Assembly (NCBI GenBank): GCA_001972305.1
Contig: BDDD01002124.1
Span: 24,786 to 88,785, forward strand
Direction: 5' to 3'
From: Cephalotus follicularis
Taxonomy: Eukaryota > Streptophyta > Magnoliopsida > Oxalidales > Cephalotaceae
Length of the DNA: 64,000 nucleotides
In this document: in pieces, positions 1 to 11,502 of the stretch
How the letters are laid out: every line of letters begins with the position of its first letter
How positions within the stretch are numbered: the stretch's first letter is position 1
The notes under the pieces: model-generated
The model's database searches: none
The model's input: only the letters and a program-made list of their open reading frames with translations
What the model was told of the DNA's origin: nothing
Position numbers and translations under genes: made by a program

Positions 1-9
1 GGGGGAGGT

Positions 10-331
10 TGAATTGTAGTTTATAACTAATTAATTAACTTTTTCGAATTTAAATAGATTTGGCAATGAACATAAAATAATGAAGCAATAAATAAATAAA
101 TTGCGGAGTAAGAGTTACAAAGATGGAAACGAATTTATAGTGGTTTGGCAAAGATCGTGCCTACGTCCATTGAATTATAGTTTATTACTAATTAATTAAC
201 TTTTTCGAATTTAAATAGATTTGGCAATGAACATAAAATAATGAAGCAATAAATAAATAAATTGCGGAGTAAGAGTTACAAAGATGGAAACGAATTTATA
301 GTGGTTTGGCAAAGATCGTGCCTACGTCCAC
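10..331. repeat. 161-bp tandem duplication at the end of A's 3' LTR
   Basis: Bases 10-170 and 171-331 are nearly identical direct copies. Both start TGAATT and run to CCTACGTCCA. The 5' LTR of the same element, near 27424-27580, has only one copy. Confidence 0.9.
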
Positions 332-882
332 TTTCCCAAGGTCCTCCTTGAGATTCCACTAGTGTTCCACCCGAACACAAACTCCGAATATCTTTACAGG
401 GGCTATTCGGTACACCTTACAAGCTTTTGTGATTGACCTTAATCACAAGGGTTCACTCCCCTTTTCTCTCTTAGGGTTCACTCCCCTTACAAGTTTGAAT
501 TACAAGAATAATAGGTGTTTTGTGTAACCTCTCAAAGGTTTGATATGGCTATTTTGAGTACAATAAAATCTATGCTCTCAAAAAGATAGATCGAACTTTG
601 TTCTTGCTGATATGAAGGTTTTTGATTTCTTGCTCTTGATTTTCTTTTTCGTTGCTTGAATAAAATCTTTTCTTCTTTCAGTCTCTTGTTCTTCTTTTTA
701 TTTTGCTGATTTGATTTTATTGCAATAATGTTTGGACCTTGGGAGTTGAAGCTTTTTCTCTTGAAAGATGTTCTATCAGCCTTGGAAGTAGTATTATCAG
801 TCTTGGAAGTTGTGTTTTTAGTCTTGGAAGTTGTAGCCTCATAAAACAGCTCATTTAACTGTTGTTAGTAATTTTCCCGCGC

Positions 883-1375
883 GTCAAAGCGTCGACAGAG
901 TTCTGTAAAGCGTTGCCGCTTATGTGATCGTTCTATATTCGAATTTTGAAGTTTTTCTCCAAGCACCGAAGTTCTAGATCATGGTGTCGACGGAGTGTCA
1001 CAAAGCGCTGACAGTTTTGTTTTAAGTGTCGTCGCTTTGTATTCTTTTAATCCCCTCAAAAACTTCTGTTCTAAACCTCTGATAATTTCCCTTTAACTGT
1101 CGACCCTTTGGCTTGAAAGCGCTGATGCTTTATTCTGAGCGTCGCCGCTTTGTATTCGTTTATTTTCCTCAAAAACTTCTGTTCTAAACTGCTGATATCT
1201 TCCTTTTAACTGTCGACGTCTTGGCTTCAAAGCGCGTACGCTTTATAGAGAGCGTCGCCACTTTGTGCAACTTCAGTTGATTCAAAAGCTACTATTCTAA
1301 ACTACTGATAACTTCCATTTAACTATCGAAGTCTTGGCTAAAAAGCAATGACACTTTATCATGAGCGTCGACGCT
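883..1375. repeat. GTCGAC/GCGTCGACGC palindrome cluster in A's 3' LTR
   Basis: Repeated short motifs centred on TCGA, or one-base variants of it, occur within imperfect units of about 110 bp. Each unit begins with a TTCTAAACTGCTGATA-like stretch. Examples are GTCGACG near 1212 and GCGTCGACGC near 1362. Motif centres within a unit lie roughly 18-24 bp apart. Confidence 0.75.
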
Positions 1376-1502
1376 TAACCATATTTCTGCAGTTTTCTGT
1401 TTTGACTTTGCACCTTTTATCTTTGACTTGCACAATAAGAAACTTTGTTAAATACACAAATATGTTATCATCAAAACATGGATTGAGACATAAATGTCAA
1501 CA

Positions 1503-1519
1503 ATCTCCCCCTTTTTGAT
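1503..1519 (-). promoter_or_regulatory. Polypurine tract of element A
   Basis: On the minus strand this reads AAAAAGGGGGAGAT directly before the LTR start TGTTGACA. This is the plus-strand primer site for reverse transcription and fixes the LTR boundary at 1502. Confidence 0.85.
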
Positions 1520-2057
1520 GATGACAAAATTTGCTACTTTTAGGTTACAATTATATAAGATAAAATAATATTGACATAAGTAAAACACATATTGGTCAAA
1601 AACTCCCCCTTAATCTTTTAACTCCCCCTTACTGTAACAAGGGTATTGTTTTAGCTTTCTTCCTATATCAATCTCCCATTTCTTTATATATTTTCTCACA
1701 ATATTATATATATTTCCCCCTTTTTGTTATCATTTCAAAAAGGACCTAACATGTTAAGTTAAAACAGTTATAATAATAAATCACTATCATCAATTCATTG
1801 ACTGTGAACACATTATATATCTCAACTAGATGACACGCCAATGACAATCATTCAAAACAAAATATCAGACAAACAGTGAAATGAAATGCATGAACTTCAT
1901 TACAAGTATTTAATAAACTTCCAAATATTGTTTTCGTAATCCAAACATGGAACTATCATAATGTTAAGCAAATAAACTTCATGACAGATTGAACAAGCTG
2001 TTTTTGAAGAACACTTAAGGAAACATAATGCAAAATCAAGAATGAAATGCATGATGC
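1520..2057 (-). other. 3' untranslated region of element A
   Basis: This AT-rich stretch lies between the end of the extra ORF and the polypurine tract. It contains several GGGGGAGTTTTT-like purine runs (near 1601-1630 and 1715), which look like decayed or secondary polypurine tracts. I see no coding signal. Confidence 0.6.
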
Positions 2058-3308
2058 TCAATCGACCATAGGAGTGTCTTCGTCGTTGTTTCCATCCAAG
2101 TCTCCCAACTCATCGATAGCTCCTTCATCCTCTTGTTGAGTAGATTCATGTTCGTCGCTTGAGGATGTGATTAATCTTTCGTCTCCAACCATTCCTTTTG
2201 TCACAAGTCTTCTTGCCATTCTCTTTTGTCTTCGCTGAATGGTTTGAACATTGAGCTTGATGTCTTTTACCTCTTGCTGTATGCCTTTGATTGCATCCAA
2301 GAGGGCTTCGAACTGTGTGCTTGGCATGTTGAGATTTCATGACGGATCAACTTGAGGCTTATGTGCAGCTTCTCCTTGAGCTTCATCACCCATTTCTTCC
2401 CCTTCCTCACCTTCAATCATCCTATTTGAATCCTCTTCTCTCGGGATCCAAGTGCCTAACCGTTTGTGCTTCTTAAAGCCCATTCTTCCTAAAGTCCCCT
2501 TTCCCAACTTATCCGTACTTTGGAGAGAATGATGCAGCTCTCCACTAAGATCAATTTCAAAGAACATAAGGATTTTTGTGATTATGTTACTATATGCTAG
2601 CCTAGCATTTTCTCTATCATGAATTGCTAGCATATGTTTCATTATCAGCTATGGCACACAAATTTTTCTACCCGTTATAATGTGGAACATTATAAATGCT
2701 TCCATATGGGTTACTTCATCAAAACCACCGGCTTTAGGTAGTATATGTGTAGCTACCGCACGGTGTAAAAACCTATAGTGCAAACTTAAATTTCTTGAAT
2801 ACATTCTTTGCACAACTTGTGCATTTTCTCCAAATAGCAGTTGCACACATTCCTCCCTAGTGAAATCATCAGCCACTGGCCAGCCTCTTTGATTCCAAGC
2901 CCTAGTTCCATCATACCGAATTTCTAAAATGGAGGCCAATAGATCAAAACTTAAGTCAAAATTCTTATTTTTTACCGTAAGTTCCAACTCCCCATCGACA
3001 TTGATAAGCATCTTCACATAAATTTCCTTTATTAACTCAGGATAGCTTGGCAGATTTATAGAAAATAATGGTGCTAAGCCTTTGGCATTTAGCCAACCTA
3101 TGATGGGAAAATCCTCTCTAATGAAAAAATCGAAATCTAGGGTCTTGCCTACTAAAATCTTTCCATCAAAATACGCCTTAGGATACCTTTTCACTTGCGG
3201 ATTCTCCTGGGATTGCTCAGCAGTTCGTCTCTTCTTCTTGTGCTAGCCCATACTTTTCTTCTTTCTGCTTGACCCTTCTCCTGCTTCAGTGGTCGTGTTT
3301 CTTGGCAT
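2058..3308 (-). pseudogene. Additional sense ORF of element A, downstream of RNase H
   Basis: One reading frame of about 417 codons starts at the ATG at 3308-3306 and ends at 2058. It is broken by three in-frame stops (near 3244, 2646 and 2340). The N-terminus is basic (Lys/Arg-rich). The middle (3194-2649) is a globular domain rich in aromatic residues, and the C-terminus is predicted coiled coil followed by an acidic tail. I see no clear signal peptide or fusion peptide. Position and strand match the extra or 'envelope-like' ORF of SIRE/Maximus elements. The middle part resembles proteins that databases label 'putative plant transposon protein', from memory only. Function is unknown. Confidence 0.65.
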
Positions 3309-3766
3309 TTTTGGGGATTTTGAGTGATTTATAGTGGTTTAGAGGTGATGTGTGGTAGGAAATCGCAAGAAAATTGCCAGAGAAATCTTTTTGGGGTTTT
3401 AGGGTTCTAATATTTGCGCTAAGAATGTTTGACAGATGAACAAAATTGTATTATAGTTCGACTAAAGCGTCGACGCTTTTTCTTAAGGCAGCGTCGCTTT
3501 GTGCAAATTTTAAATTTCGAGCCCTAATTTTTTGTTAAAGCTTTGACGCTTGAAATTTAGGTGTCGGCGCTTTGCATGTTTTGCAAAGTTTTACTTCTAA
3601 GAGTAGTGTTAAGCGTTGACACTTAGATTGTGGGAGTAAAAGCTTTGCTCGGTTTTTCTACTGATTTTATGAATTCGCGCATGAATGAATGCAAATGATG
3701 CATTAATGAACAAACAAGCATATTAAGCAAACATATATTAACACACCAATCATATAAACATATCAA
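3309..3766 (-). other. Non-coding spacer of element A with GTCGAC palindromes
   Basis: This lies between RNase H and the extra ORF. It contains a perfect 16-bp palindrome, AAAGCGTCGACGCTTT, at 3464-3479 and related GCGTCGCTTT and GTCGGCGCTTT motifs to about 3625. These are the same motif types as in the element's LTRs. Confidence 0.7.
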
Positions 3767-5963
3767 TCATTCAATTTCACATAATCCTAATTCTAGTCTA
3801 AATTTGGAGAAGGTTTGTTCGTCTAACGGTTTTGTGAAGATGTCCGCGACTTGTTCTTGAGTCGGAACAAAGACTAATTCAATATCACCTTTTTCTATGT
3901 GATGTTTTATGAAATGATATCTTTTGTCAATGTGTTTCATCCTAGAATGATGAACCGAGTTTTTCCCTAAACATATTGCACTAGTGTTATCACACCTAAT
4001 TGGCACTTTCTCGAAATTAAAGCCATAGTCAAGAAGTTGTTGTTTCATCCACATTATTTGTGCACAACAACTTCCGGTGGCAATGTACTCAGCTTCGGTA
4101 GTAGAAAGTGCTACCGAATTGTGTTTCTTGCTAAACCAAGAAATAAGCATATTGCCTAAGAATTGACAAGTGCCGCTTGTACTTTTTCTGTCTACTTTGT
4201 AACCTCCGAAATCAGCATCGGAGTATGTGTGTAGATCAAATTATGAATTCCTAGGATACCATAGTCCTAAGGAGGGTGTATAAGCTAGATGCTTAAAGAT
4301 TCTTTTTACTGCATGCAAGTGGGATTCCTTAGGGCATGCTTGAAATCTTGCACATAAGCACACACTGAAAAAAATATCCGGCCTACTAGCCGTTAAATAA
4401 AGTAATGAACCTATCATGCTTCGATAAAGTTTTTGATCAATAGACTTACATTGCTCATCTTTATTAAGTTTAGTGGTTATGCTCATAGGAGTCTTACTCT
4501 TTTTAGCACTGTCCAATCCAAACCTTTTGAGTAGATCTTTGATGTATTTGGATTGGTTTATAAAAATTCCTTCCTTTATTTGCTTGACTTGGAGACCGAG
4601 GAAGTAGTTAAGCTCTCCCATCATGCTCATTTAAAATTCATCCTGCATGATCTTTGCAAAGCTCTTGCACATATTTTCGTTAGAGGATCCAAATATGATA
4701 TAATCAACATAGATTTGAACGATTAGAATTTCTTTATTAACGGTTTTTGTGAAGAGGGTAATATCAATAGTGCCTCTTTTAAAATCATTTTCAAGTAGAT
4801 ATCCACTTAGCTTTTCATAGCAACCTCTTGGAGCTTGTTTCAAGCCATATAATGCTTTAGAGAGTTTAAAGACATGGTTGGGCAAATGAGGGTTTTCAAA
4901 CTCAAGAGGTTGTTCAACATAAACTTCCTCCTTTATTACGCCATTCAAGAACGTACTTTTGATGTCCATTTGATATAGGGTGAAATCTTTAAAAGATGCA
5001 TACACAAGTAACATGTGTATTGATTCTAGCCTAGCTACGGGAGCATATGATTCATCGAAGTCAATTCCCTCTTCTTGAGAATATCCCTTGGCAACTAGCC
5101 TAGCTTTGTTTCTAATTATTATTCCTTGATTGTCTACTTTATTTCAAAACACCCATTTGGTACCTATTATGTTTTGGTCATTTGGCCTCGGTACTAGGTT
5201 CCATACTTTGCTACGTTCAAATTGATTTAATTCTTCTTGCATAGCGTTTATCCAGTTTTCATCATTTTCAGCTTCTCCTATGTTTGTTGGTTCTATTTGT
5301 GATAGGAAAGCAATATAGTTATGATTTAGGCTACATCTAGTGGTTACTCCTAGTCTAGGGTTGCCTAAGATAGCTTCGTGAGGATGACCTCTTACAACTT
5401 TCAAGGTGTTGTTATGTAAGGTTTCTTGATAGTTTTGAGGTATTTCTTCGTTTGTAGATTCCTCTTTCTACTATCATATAGATTTAGTTTATTAATACCA
5501 TTTTTAGCAAAGTCTATATAATCAGCATCAGTAACTCCCTTTGAAAGTTTTGGGTTAGTTTCATCAAAAACAACATGCATAGATTCTTCCGCAAGCAAAG
5601 TTCTTTTATTAAAACATCTATAAGCTCTACTACTAGATGAATAACCAAGAAATATACCTTCGTCGACTTTGGGGTTGAATTTTCCAAGATGCTTTTTTCC
5701 ATTATTGTGGATGAAGCATTTACATCCAAATGCATGGAAGTAACTAATGTTAGGCTTTCTCCCCCTCCATAATTCATATGGTGTTTTTTTTTAGAATTGG
5801 CCTTATTGATGTTCTATTTAGGATATAACAGGATGTATTTACAACTTCTGCCCAAAAATATTTTGGCAAATTGTTTTCATTTAAAACTGTTCTACACATT
5901 TCTTATAGAGTTCTGTTTTTCCTTTCAACAACCCCATTTTGTTGAGGTGTTCTAGGAGAGGAG
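3767..5963 (-). pseudogene. Element A pol, 3' half: integrase C-terminus, reverse transcriptase, RNase H
   Basis: Reading right to left, the integrase resumes just left of element B with the PQQNGVVERKNRT block (about 5950-5905), which holds the catalytic Glu. The RT follows (about 5404-4630) with the [20 protein letters not shown] and [12 protein letters not shown] blocks. RNase H follows with STTEAEYIA, CDNTSAI and DIFTKPL, ending at 3767. Breaks are visible at about 5400, 5143, 4630 and 4240. The RT catalytic box reads YVDY instead of YVDD (near 4705), which would remove one metal-binding aspartate. Confidence 0.9.
5959..5963. repeat. Target-site duplication of element B, left copy
   Basis: AGGAG here pairs with TGGAG at 24486-24490, four of five bases identical. 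Removing element B and one copy restores continuous integrase coding in element A, so this is the true insertion point. Confidence 0.85.
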
Positions 5964-8413
5964 TGTTTGAACCTGGGAACGCAGCGGAAGAAAATAGTTT
6001 CAGGCAACTAGGGTTTAGGGTGACTAATTTTAAAAATCGGATTCCGCATAAAGAACACCCATAACCATAACCTAAAATTGTCCCAAGTTGGCCCTAGGAT
6101 CACTAATTGGACATGTAAAAGACCACATGACAGATCCAAGCATGGGAGGGTTTGGTTGGCCAAGGGTTTTCCAACCCCAAAAAGGCCAACTAGGTGAATG
6201 GATAGGATTAGCACACTATACCATAACCCATTCCCAAACTTTGTCTAACCCTTAAAAGGAGAGCTAGGGTTCGACATAACCCTAGCCATAACATATAACC
6301 TGCATATAAACAAATCATCTAGAGCTTGGCAAAGCTCTAGGAACAACACACACACCACTTCCACAAAGAAAGTAAAGGTGAAGGATGATAGAACTTACTT
6401 AAGGTCTTTACTCTTTCAACTTTGAGATTTCATTCCTTTGAGCTCCAAGACTTTTACCTTCACATTAATTGCTCCCCTTGGCACGACAAAGAAGTTTTGT
6501 TAAGCCACTTGAAGTGGAGCTTATGTTCTAGAAAAACTAGATAATTGGAGATAGAGATTTTTGTGTAATCTCCACCTACAATTGTTTTGGTATGGTAAGA
6601 GGAAGGTAAGATGGCTTTTCTCCTTTTGAACAATGAAGTTCTAAGCATCCATGGTGATGCTTTCTTCTTCAAAAAAGTAGAGAAGATGAAGAGAAGAAAA
6701 TAGAGAGAGATGCCCAATGTTAGAGAGTGTGTTGGAGAAAAAGAATTTTTTTTCTTCTTTATAATTGTGTTGTCATGTGCTATCTTTAATGTTTATGAAA
6801 ATATCTTCACTCACATGTCTTCTAATCCAATTATAAGATGACAACACACACCATTTCCACCTCTCCTTGGCCGGCCCTGTGCTTTCATTTTAAGCCAAGC
6901 ATTAGCTTGCTTCATGGCTAAGTAAAGCATTACTTAATGGCTAAGTAATCGTTTGCTTAATGGCTAAGTAAACCTAGTTAACTCAAAATAACTAGTTAGT
7001 CACTACATAGTGACTTAGCCTCCAATTTAGGCTGGCCATACCCTAGCTCATAAAGTTAGGGTTCGGCCCAATTGGTCTCTCTCTCCATGAAAAGTCCACT
7101 TGTCACAAATGACCAAAATAGCCCTCGGCCTGGAATGATCTATTTATGGTGCAGCTCGATTTCACTTCCTTAGAAATGAATAAAGTCTAGCAAAATAAAT
7201 ATTCATAGGCCAAGTAACACCTCATAGGTTCTATCCTCTCACTCAATGACATGTGCCCCGCACATATCAACATGATCCAAAAATAGGAGGGACCCGAAAG
7301 CCCGGTTGGATTCCGGTACGACTATAAGTTTCCCAGAACATCCCGGAGTTCTGGTATGACCACTTTAATAGTCCCTGACTATTAAAATGACCCCGGTGTG
7401 ATTCCTTATCACCCCCCGGATCCATGGTATCACCCATGTCTATAAGTCGTTATCCGGTAAACTAGTACTTTATCCAGTCAACGGCATATGTGTCATGTAT
7501 CCTACGTCATACTTAGCTCCGACCGCGACCGAGGGTTCGGAATAATGTCACCCCCAGGTAAAGCTGCGATAACTATAAATTCATGTACGCACTGAGACTA
7601 TCGGAAGACTATCCCGGGAAACCCTATTCCAGTCTACCTATACCTGGCCAGGAATTTTAAGTCTACAACGGACATAAATAATATAGAGCCGATCACCCTC
7701 TTACGGGTGTGACAATTCCTTATTGCGAACTCACCCATACATCTCAATGAAGTTTCCACAAGACCCAAAGACAACCCTTTTGCCAGCACGTGGCTAGTGC
7801 TGGGGAAGGCGAAAATCAAAGTCAAGTAGTTGCAACACAATGCATGCCATCCGCTCAGGTCTAAGGACACAACGTAGCTCCACGAATGGTCTACTAGTCA
7901 CCATAGACTATACACTACCGATACTATAGGAATCCTATTGACATAGGTAAAACATTCCAAATAGGTTTCCTATGGTGGGTCTGTTCAGTGACATGCTCCA
8001 TGCATATACCCCGCATCAGCTTTAGGGTAAACCCAAATGGCAACGAGATGATCCATCCTACACTAAACCCGGGAGCAAGCATAATACGACAAGTCTTTAT
8101 GGTTCATCTATTGCCCGAAAAGTGAACCTATGACTTGGAACATTTTATCAGAAGGGAGTAAGGATCTCATTCTCATAACCTCTCAGGCATGAGATCCAAC
8201 CCTTTTTTCGACAGGGCACTATATGTGTACTCGAATGACATGGTGATCATCCGATCCATTTAAGATGGTTTGGGATAATACATATAGCATGGTTTTCCAT
8301 TGGTAAATTAAATATGCACATAAACAGAAAGTGAATACATATCATATAAATAGAAAGTGTTTGTACAAGCTAAATACCACATCGTGGCATGTAGGGACAC
8401 CCCTACTCCAACA
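5964..8413 (-). repeat. 3' LTR of element B
   Basis: Base-for-base counterpart of 22034-24485 with scattered substitutions and small indels. It starts TGTTTGAACC and ends CTCCAACA. The ORFs inside it, such as 6460-6717 and 7634-7870, are chance frames with no recognisable domain. Confidence 0.93.
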
Positions 8414-8430
8414 ATCTCACACTTGGCCCT
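8414..8430 (-). promoter_or_regulatory. Polypurine tract of element B
   Basis: On the minus strand it reads AGGGCCAAGTGTGAGAT immediately before the LTR start TGTTGGAG. It is less purine-pure than usual, since Copia elements commonly have AAGTGGGAGAT here. Confidence 0.7.
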
Positions 8431-8474
8431 TCAAGCCACGAAGACCTATAGCCTAAGCCCATAGAGCTCCGGTG

Positions 8475-10023
8475 TCACTCGAGTACTGTGCTGCTCATGG
8501 CTTTGGTCAGTGGGTCTGCCAAATTTGCCTCTGAGGCAACTCTCTCTAAGGTGATGTCTCCTCTCTCAATGATCTCCCTAATCAGGTGATACCGACGCTG
8601 TATATGCTTGGAGCGGTGGTGAGACCTGGGTTACTTGGCTTGTGCAACAGCCCCATCATTGTCACAGTACACCACAACTGGACGTGTGATGGTTGGAACT
8701 ACATCGAATTCAGCAATGAACTTTCGTATCCAAATAGCTTCCTTTGCAGCATCTGAGGCAGCTACATATTCTGCTTCAGTGGTGGAGTCTGCAGTAGTTT
8801 CCTGCTCGGAACTCCTCCAACTGACTGCACCCCCATTAAGCATGAATACAAATCCCGAAACTGACTTGTGATCATCCGGATCACTATTGAAACTAGAGTC
8901 TGTAAAACCCTCAAGTCTCAATACATTGTCTCCTCCATATGTCAGAAAAGTATCCTGAGTCCTTCTCAAGTAATTTAAAATTCCTTCGACAATTTCCCAA
9001 TGTTTCTCACCGGGATCAGACTGAAATCGACTTGCCATTCCCAAGGCAAAAGCGACAACAGGCCTAGTACACAGCATGGCATACATGATGGAGCCCGCAG
9101 CCGAAGCATAAGGCTGCCTACTCATGCGTTCCCTTTCCTCAACTGTCTGTGGAGACATCGTCTTGGAAAGATGAATTCCTTGGCCGATAGGCAATAGCCC
9201 ACGTTTGGAATTCTCAAGGCCATACCTTTTCAGCACCTTGCTGATGTACTGGCTCTGGGAGAGTCCAAGCAACCAATTAGATCTATCCCTGTAGATCTTT
9301 ATACCAAGTATATAGGATGCTTCTCCCAAATCCTTCATGGAGAAGTTCTTGGGTAACCATACTTCGACGGAGTGCAACATACCTACATCATTCCCTATGA
9401 GTAGTATTTCATCCACATATAGTACCAAGAAAGTTAGTCTGAGGTCATCCTGTTTCCGATATACACAAGGCTCATCTATGTTTTTGATGAAGCCAAAAGC
9501 TTTTATGGCCTCGTCAAAACGGATGTTCCAGCTACGGGAAGCTTGCTTCAGGCCGTATATAGACCATTGGAGCTTACACACACTTTGTGGATGCTCCTCG
9601 CATGTGAACCCCTCGGGTTAGGACATATAAATGTCCTCATCAAGATAGCCATTGAAGAAAGCAGTCTTGACATCCATTTGCCATATCTCATAATCATAAT
9701 GAGCAGCAATTGCAAGCAGTATCCGAATGGACTTAAGCATAGCAACTGGTGAGAAGGTTTCGGTATAGTCAATCCCATAACGTTGCTTATAACCTTTCGC
9801 AACCAATCACGCTTTGTAAGTCTCTATCTTACCATCGACGCCAATCTTACTCTTGAAGATCCATTTGCACCCAATAGGAGTAATCCCATATGGTGCTTCG
9901 ACCAAGTTCCATACTTGGTTGGCGTACATGGAGTCCATCTCGGATTTCATGGCCTCTAACCATGCCCTGGAATCAGTGCTCTTCACTGCTTCCTAGTAGC
10001 TGACAGGCTCATCTTCATCGAAA
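8475..10023 (-). pseudogene. Element B pol: reverse transcriptase and RNase H
   Basis: Minus strand, starting from the linker after the integrase. RT blocks are [19 protein letters not shown] (near 9680-9621), IYGLKQASRSW (near 9560) and LYVDEILLIGND (near 9410). The usual YVDD is YVDE here, a conservative change of the second aspartate. RNase H blocks are GFTDSSF, STTEAEYVAASDA and YCDNDGA, and the tail runs to a stop at 8475-8477. Stops near 9998, 9810, 9618 and 8631 break the frame. Confidence 0.9.
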
Positions 10024-11502
10024 TCATTGGGTTCATCAGTGCCTTCAACGAGAAAACCATATCTCTCAGGCTCTGTGATAACCCTGCCTGATCTCCTCAA
10101 ATGAGGAGTGCCTTTCTGAGAATCCATCTCAGGTTGGGAACCCTCCCCAACTGTGTTTCTAGAGGTAAGAACCTCTAATTCCTCATCATCCTGTGGGCTT
10201 TCACCATGTGGTAATTCTCTCAATTCCACCATACTCCCACTGCTCCCTGCAAGCAGGTATTCTGGCTCTAGGAATTGAGCAGAACGCGAAACAATCACCT
10301 TTTGATCGCTGGGATGGTAAAATTAATATCCCTTAGTTTCCTTAGGATACCCCACAAACCAGCAACGATTTGCTCTTGCCTCCAGCTTAGAAGGGTCCTG
10401 CCTCCTTACATAAGCCGGACAACCCCAAACCTTCAAATGGCTTAGGTTGGGTTTCCTCCCTTTATACACCTCATATGGTGTGGAGGGGACGGATTTTGAA
10501 GGAATCTGGTTTAGGATGTACACTGCTGAAAGCAGTGCATAACCCCATAAAGAGATCAGAAGATCTGTAAAAGACATCATGGACAGAACCATATTCATCA
10601 AGGTCCTGTTCCTCCATTCGGATACACCATTATGCTGTGGTGTTCCCGGAGGGGTCCATTGAGAGAGAATTCTGTTATCTTTCAGATAACCCTGGAATTC
10701 AGCAGACAGGTATTCACCTCCTCTTTCAGAGCGAAGTGATTTAATGGGTTTACCTGTTTGCTTTTCTACTTCTAGTCTAAATTCCTTGAATCTCTCAAAG
10801 GATTCAGATTTTTGTTTCATTAGAAACACATACCCAAACCATGATAAATCATCGGTGAAGGTAATGAAGTAGGGAAAACCTCCTCTCGCATTGACCGACA
10901 TAGGTCCACAGACGTCGGTGTGGACAAGCTCAAGTATGTCCACTGCCCTTTCTCCTTGTCCGAATAAGGGAGATTTGGTCATCTTACCAATCAAACATGG
11001 TTCACACGTAGGAAATGACTCCACGTCCGGGATGTCCAACAGTCCATCCTTAACAAAACGTGTTAGTCTAGCCTCGCTAGGATGACCTAATCTACAATGC
11101 CATAAGTAAGAAGAATTTATTTCATCATTCCCTCTTGGTCTTTTACTGCTATTTCCCGTTTGAATTGTTAATGCAAATTGTTGATTAATATCTGGAACAT
11201 ATATTCCATTATTAATGTGGCCCGTACACATTTGAACATTGTTAGGTATAAGATTGCAAGTTAATGCAGAAAAAGTGAGCTCCCAGCCCTTCTTATACAA
11301 ATATGACACATAAATTACATTTCTTACAATGTTAGCTATATAGTAGCATGGATCAAGTTCCAAAATACAACCATTTGCAAAAGATCACTCAAAAACACCA
11401 ACAAAAGTAGTGTGGATCCTCGACCCATCACCAAGGCGTAAGTCCAACTGGTCTTCAGCTCTCAGCTGTCTAGCCCCTCTTAGTCCCTGCAAAGAGTTAC
11501 AG
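10024..11502 (-). pseudogene. Element B GAG-pre-integrase and integrase, copy 1
   Basis: The minus-strand frame 11363-10323 has a GAG-pre-integrase zinc motif (LWHCRLGHPS, then CEPCLIGKM) and an integrase core. Core blocks include LVHTDVCGPM, FTDDLSWFGYVFLM and PGTPQHNGVSEWRNRTL; the usual catalytic block is NGVAERRNR-like, so this part has drifted. The C-terminal block GRKPNLSHLKVWGCPAYV follows. Frame 10298-9993 is the acidic, Pro/Ser-rich linker leading to the RT. The block equals 13633-15111 at a constant offset of 3609 bp. Confidence 0.92.

Larger units (their letters stand above)
1..1502 (-). repeat. 3' LTR of element A
   Basis: This matches the copy at about 27410-28732 over nearly its whole length and ends on the right at TGTCAACA (1495-1502), next to a polypurine tract. 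It differs from the partner LTR by point changes, a short insertion near 565-590 and a 161-bp tandem duplication at 10-331. The left terminus lies at or before base 1. It has at least three imperfect units of about 110 bp between roughly 1070 and 1375, each carrying GTCGAC-like palindromes. Confidence 0.92.

Noticed and set aside
2649..3194. Envelope protein in A's extra ORF
   Set aside because: No convincing signal peptide, fusion peptide or transmembrane anchor is visible; position alone does not make it an envelope.
6460..6717. An 85-residue ORF repeated at 22531-22788
   Set aside because: Same situation in element B: the two copies are LTR positions and the sequence shows no recognisable fold or start context.
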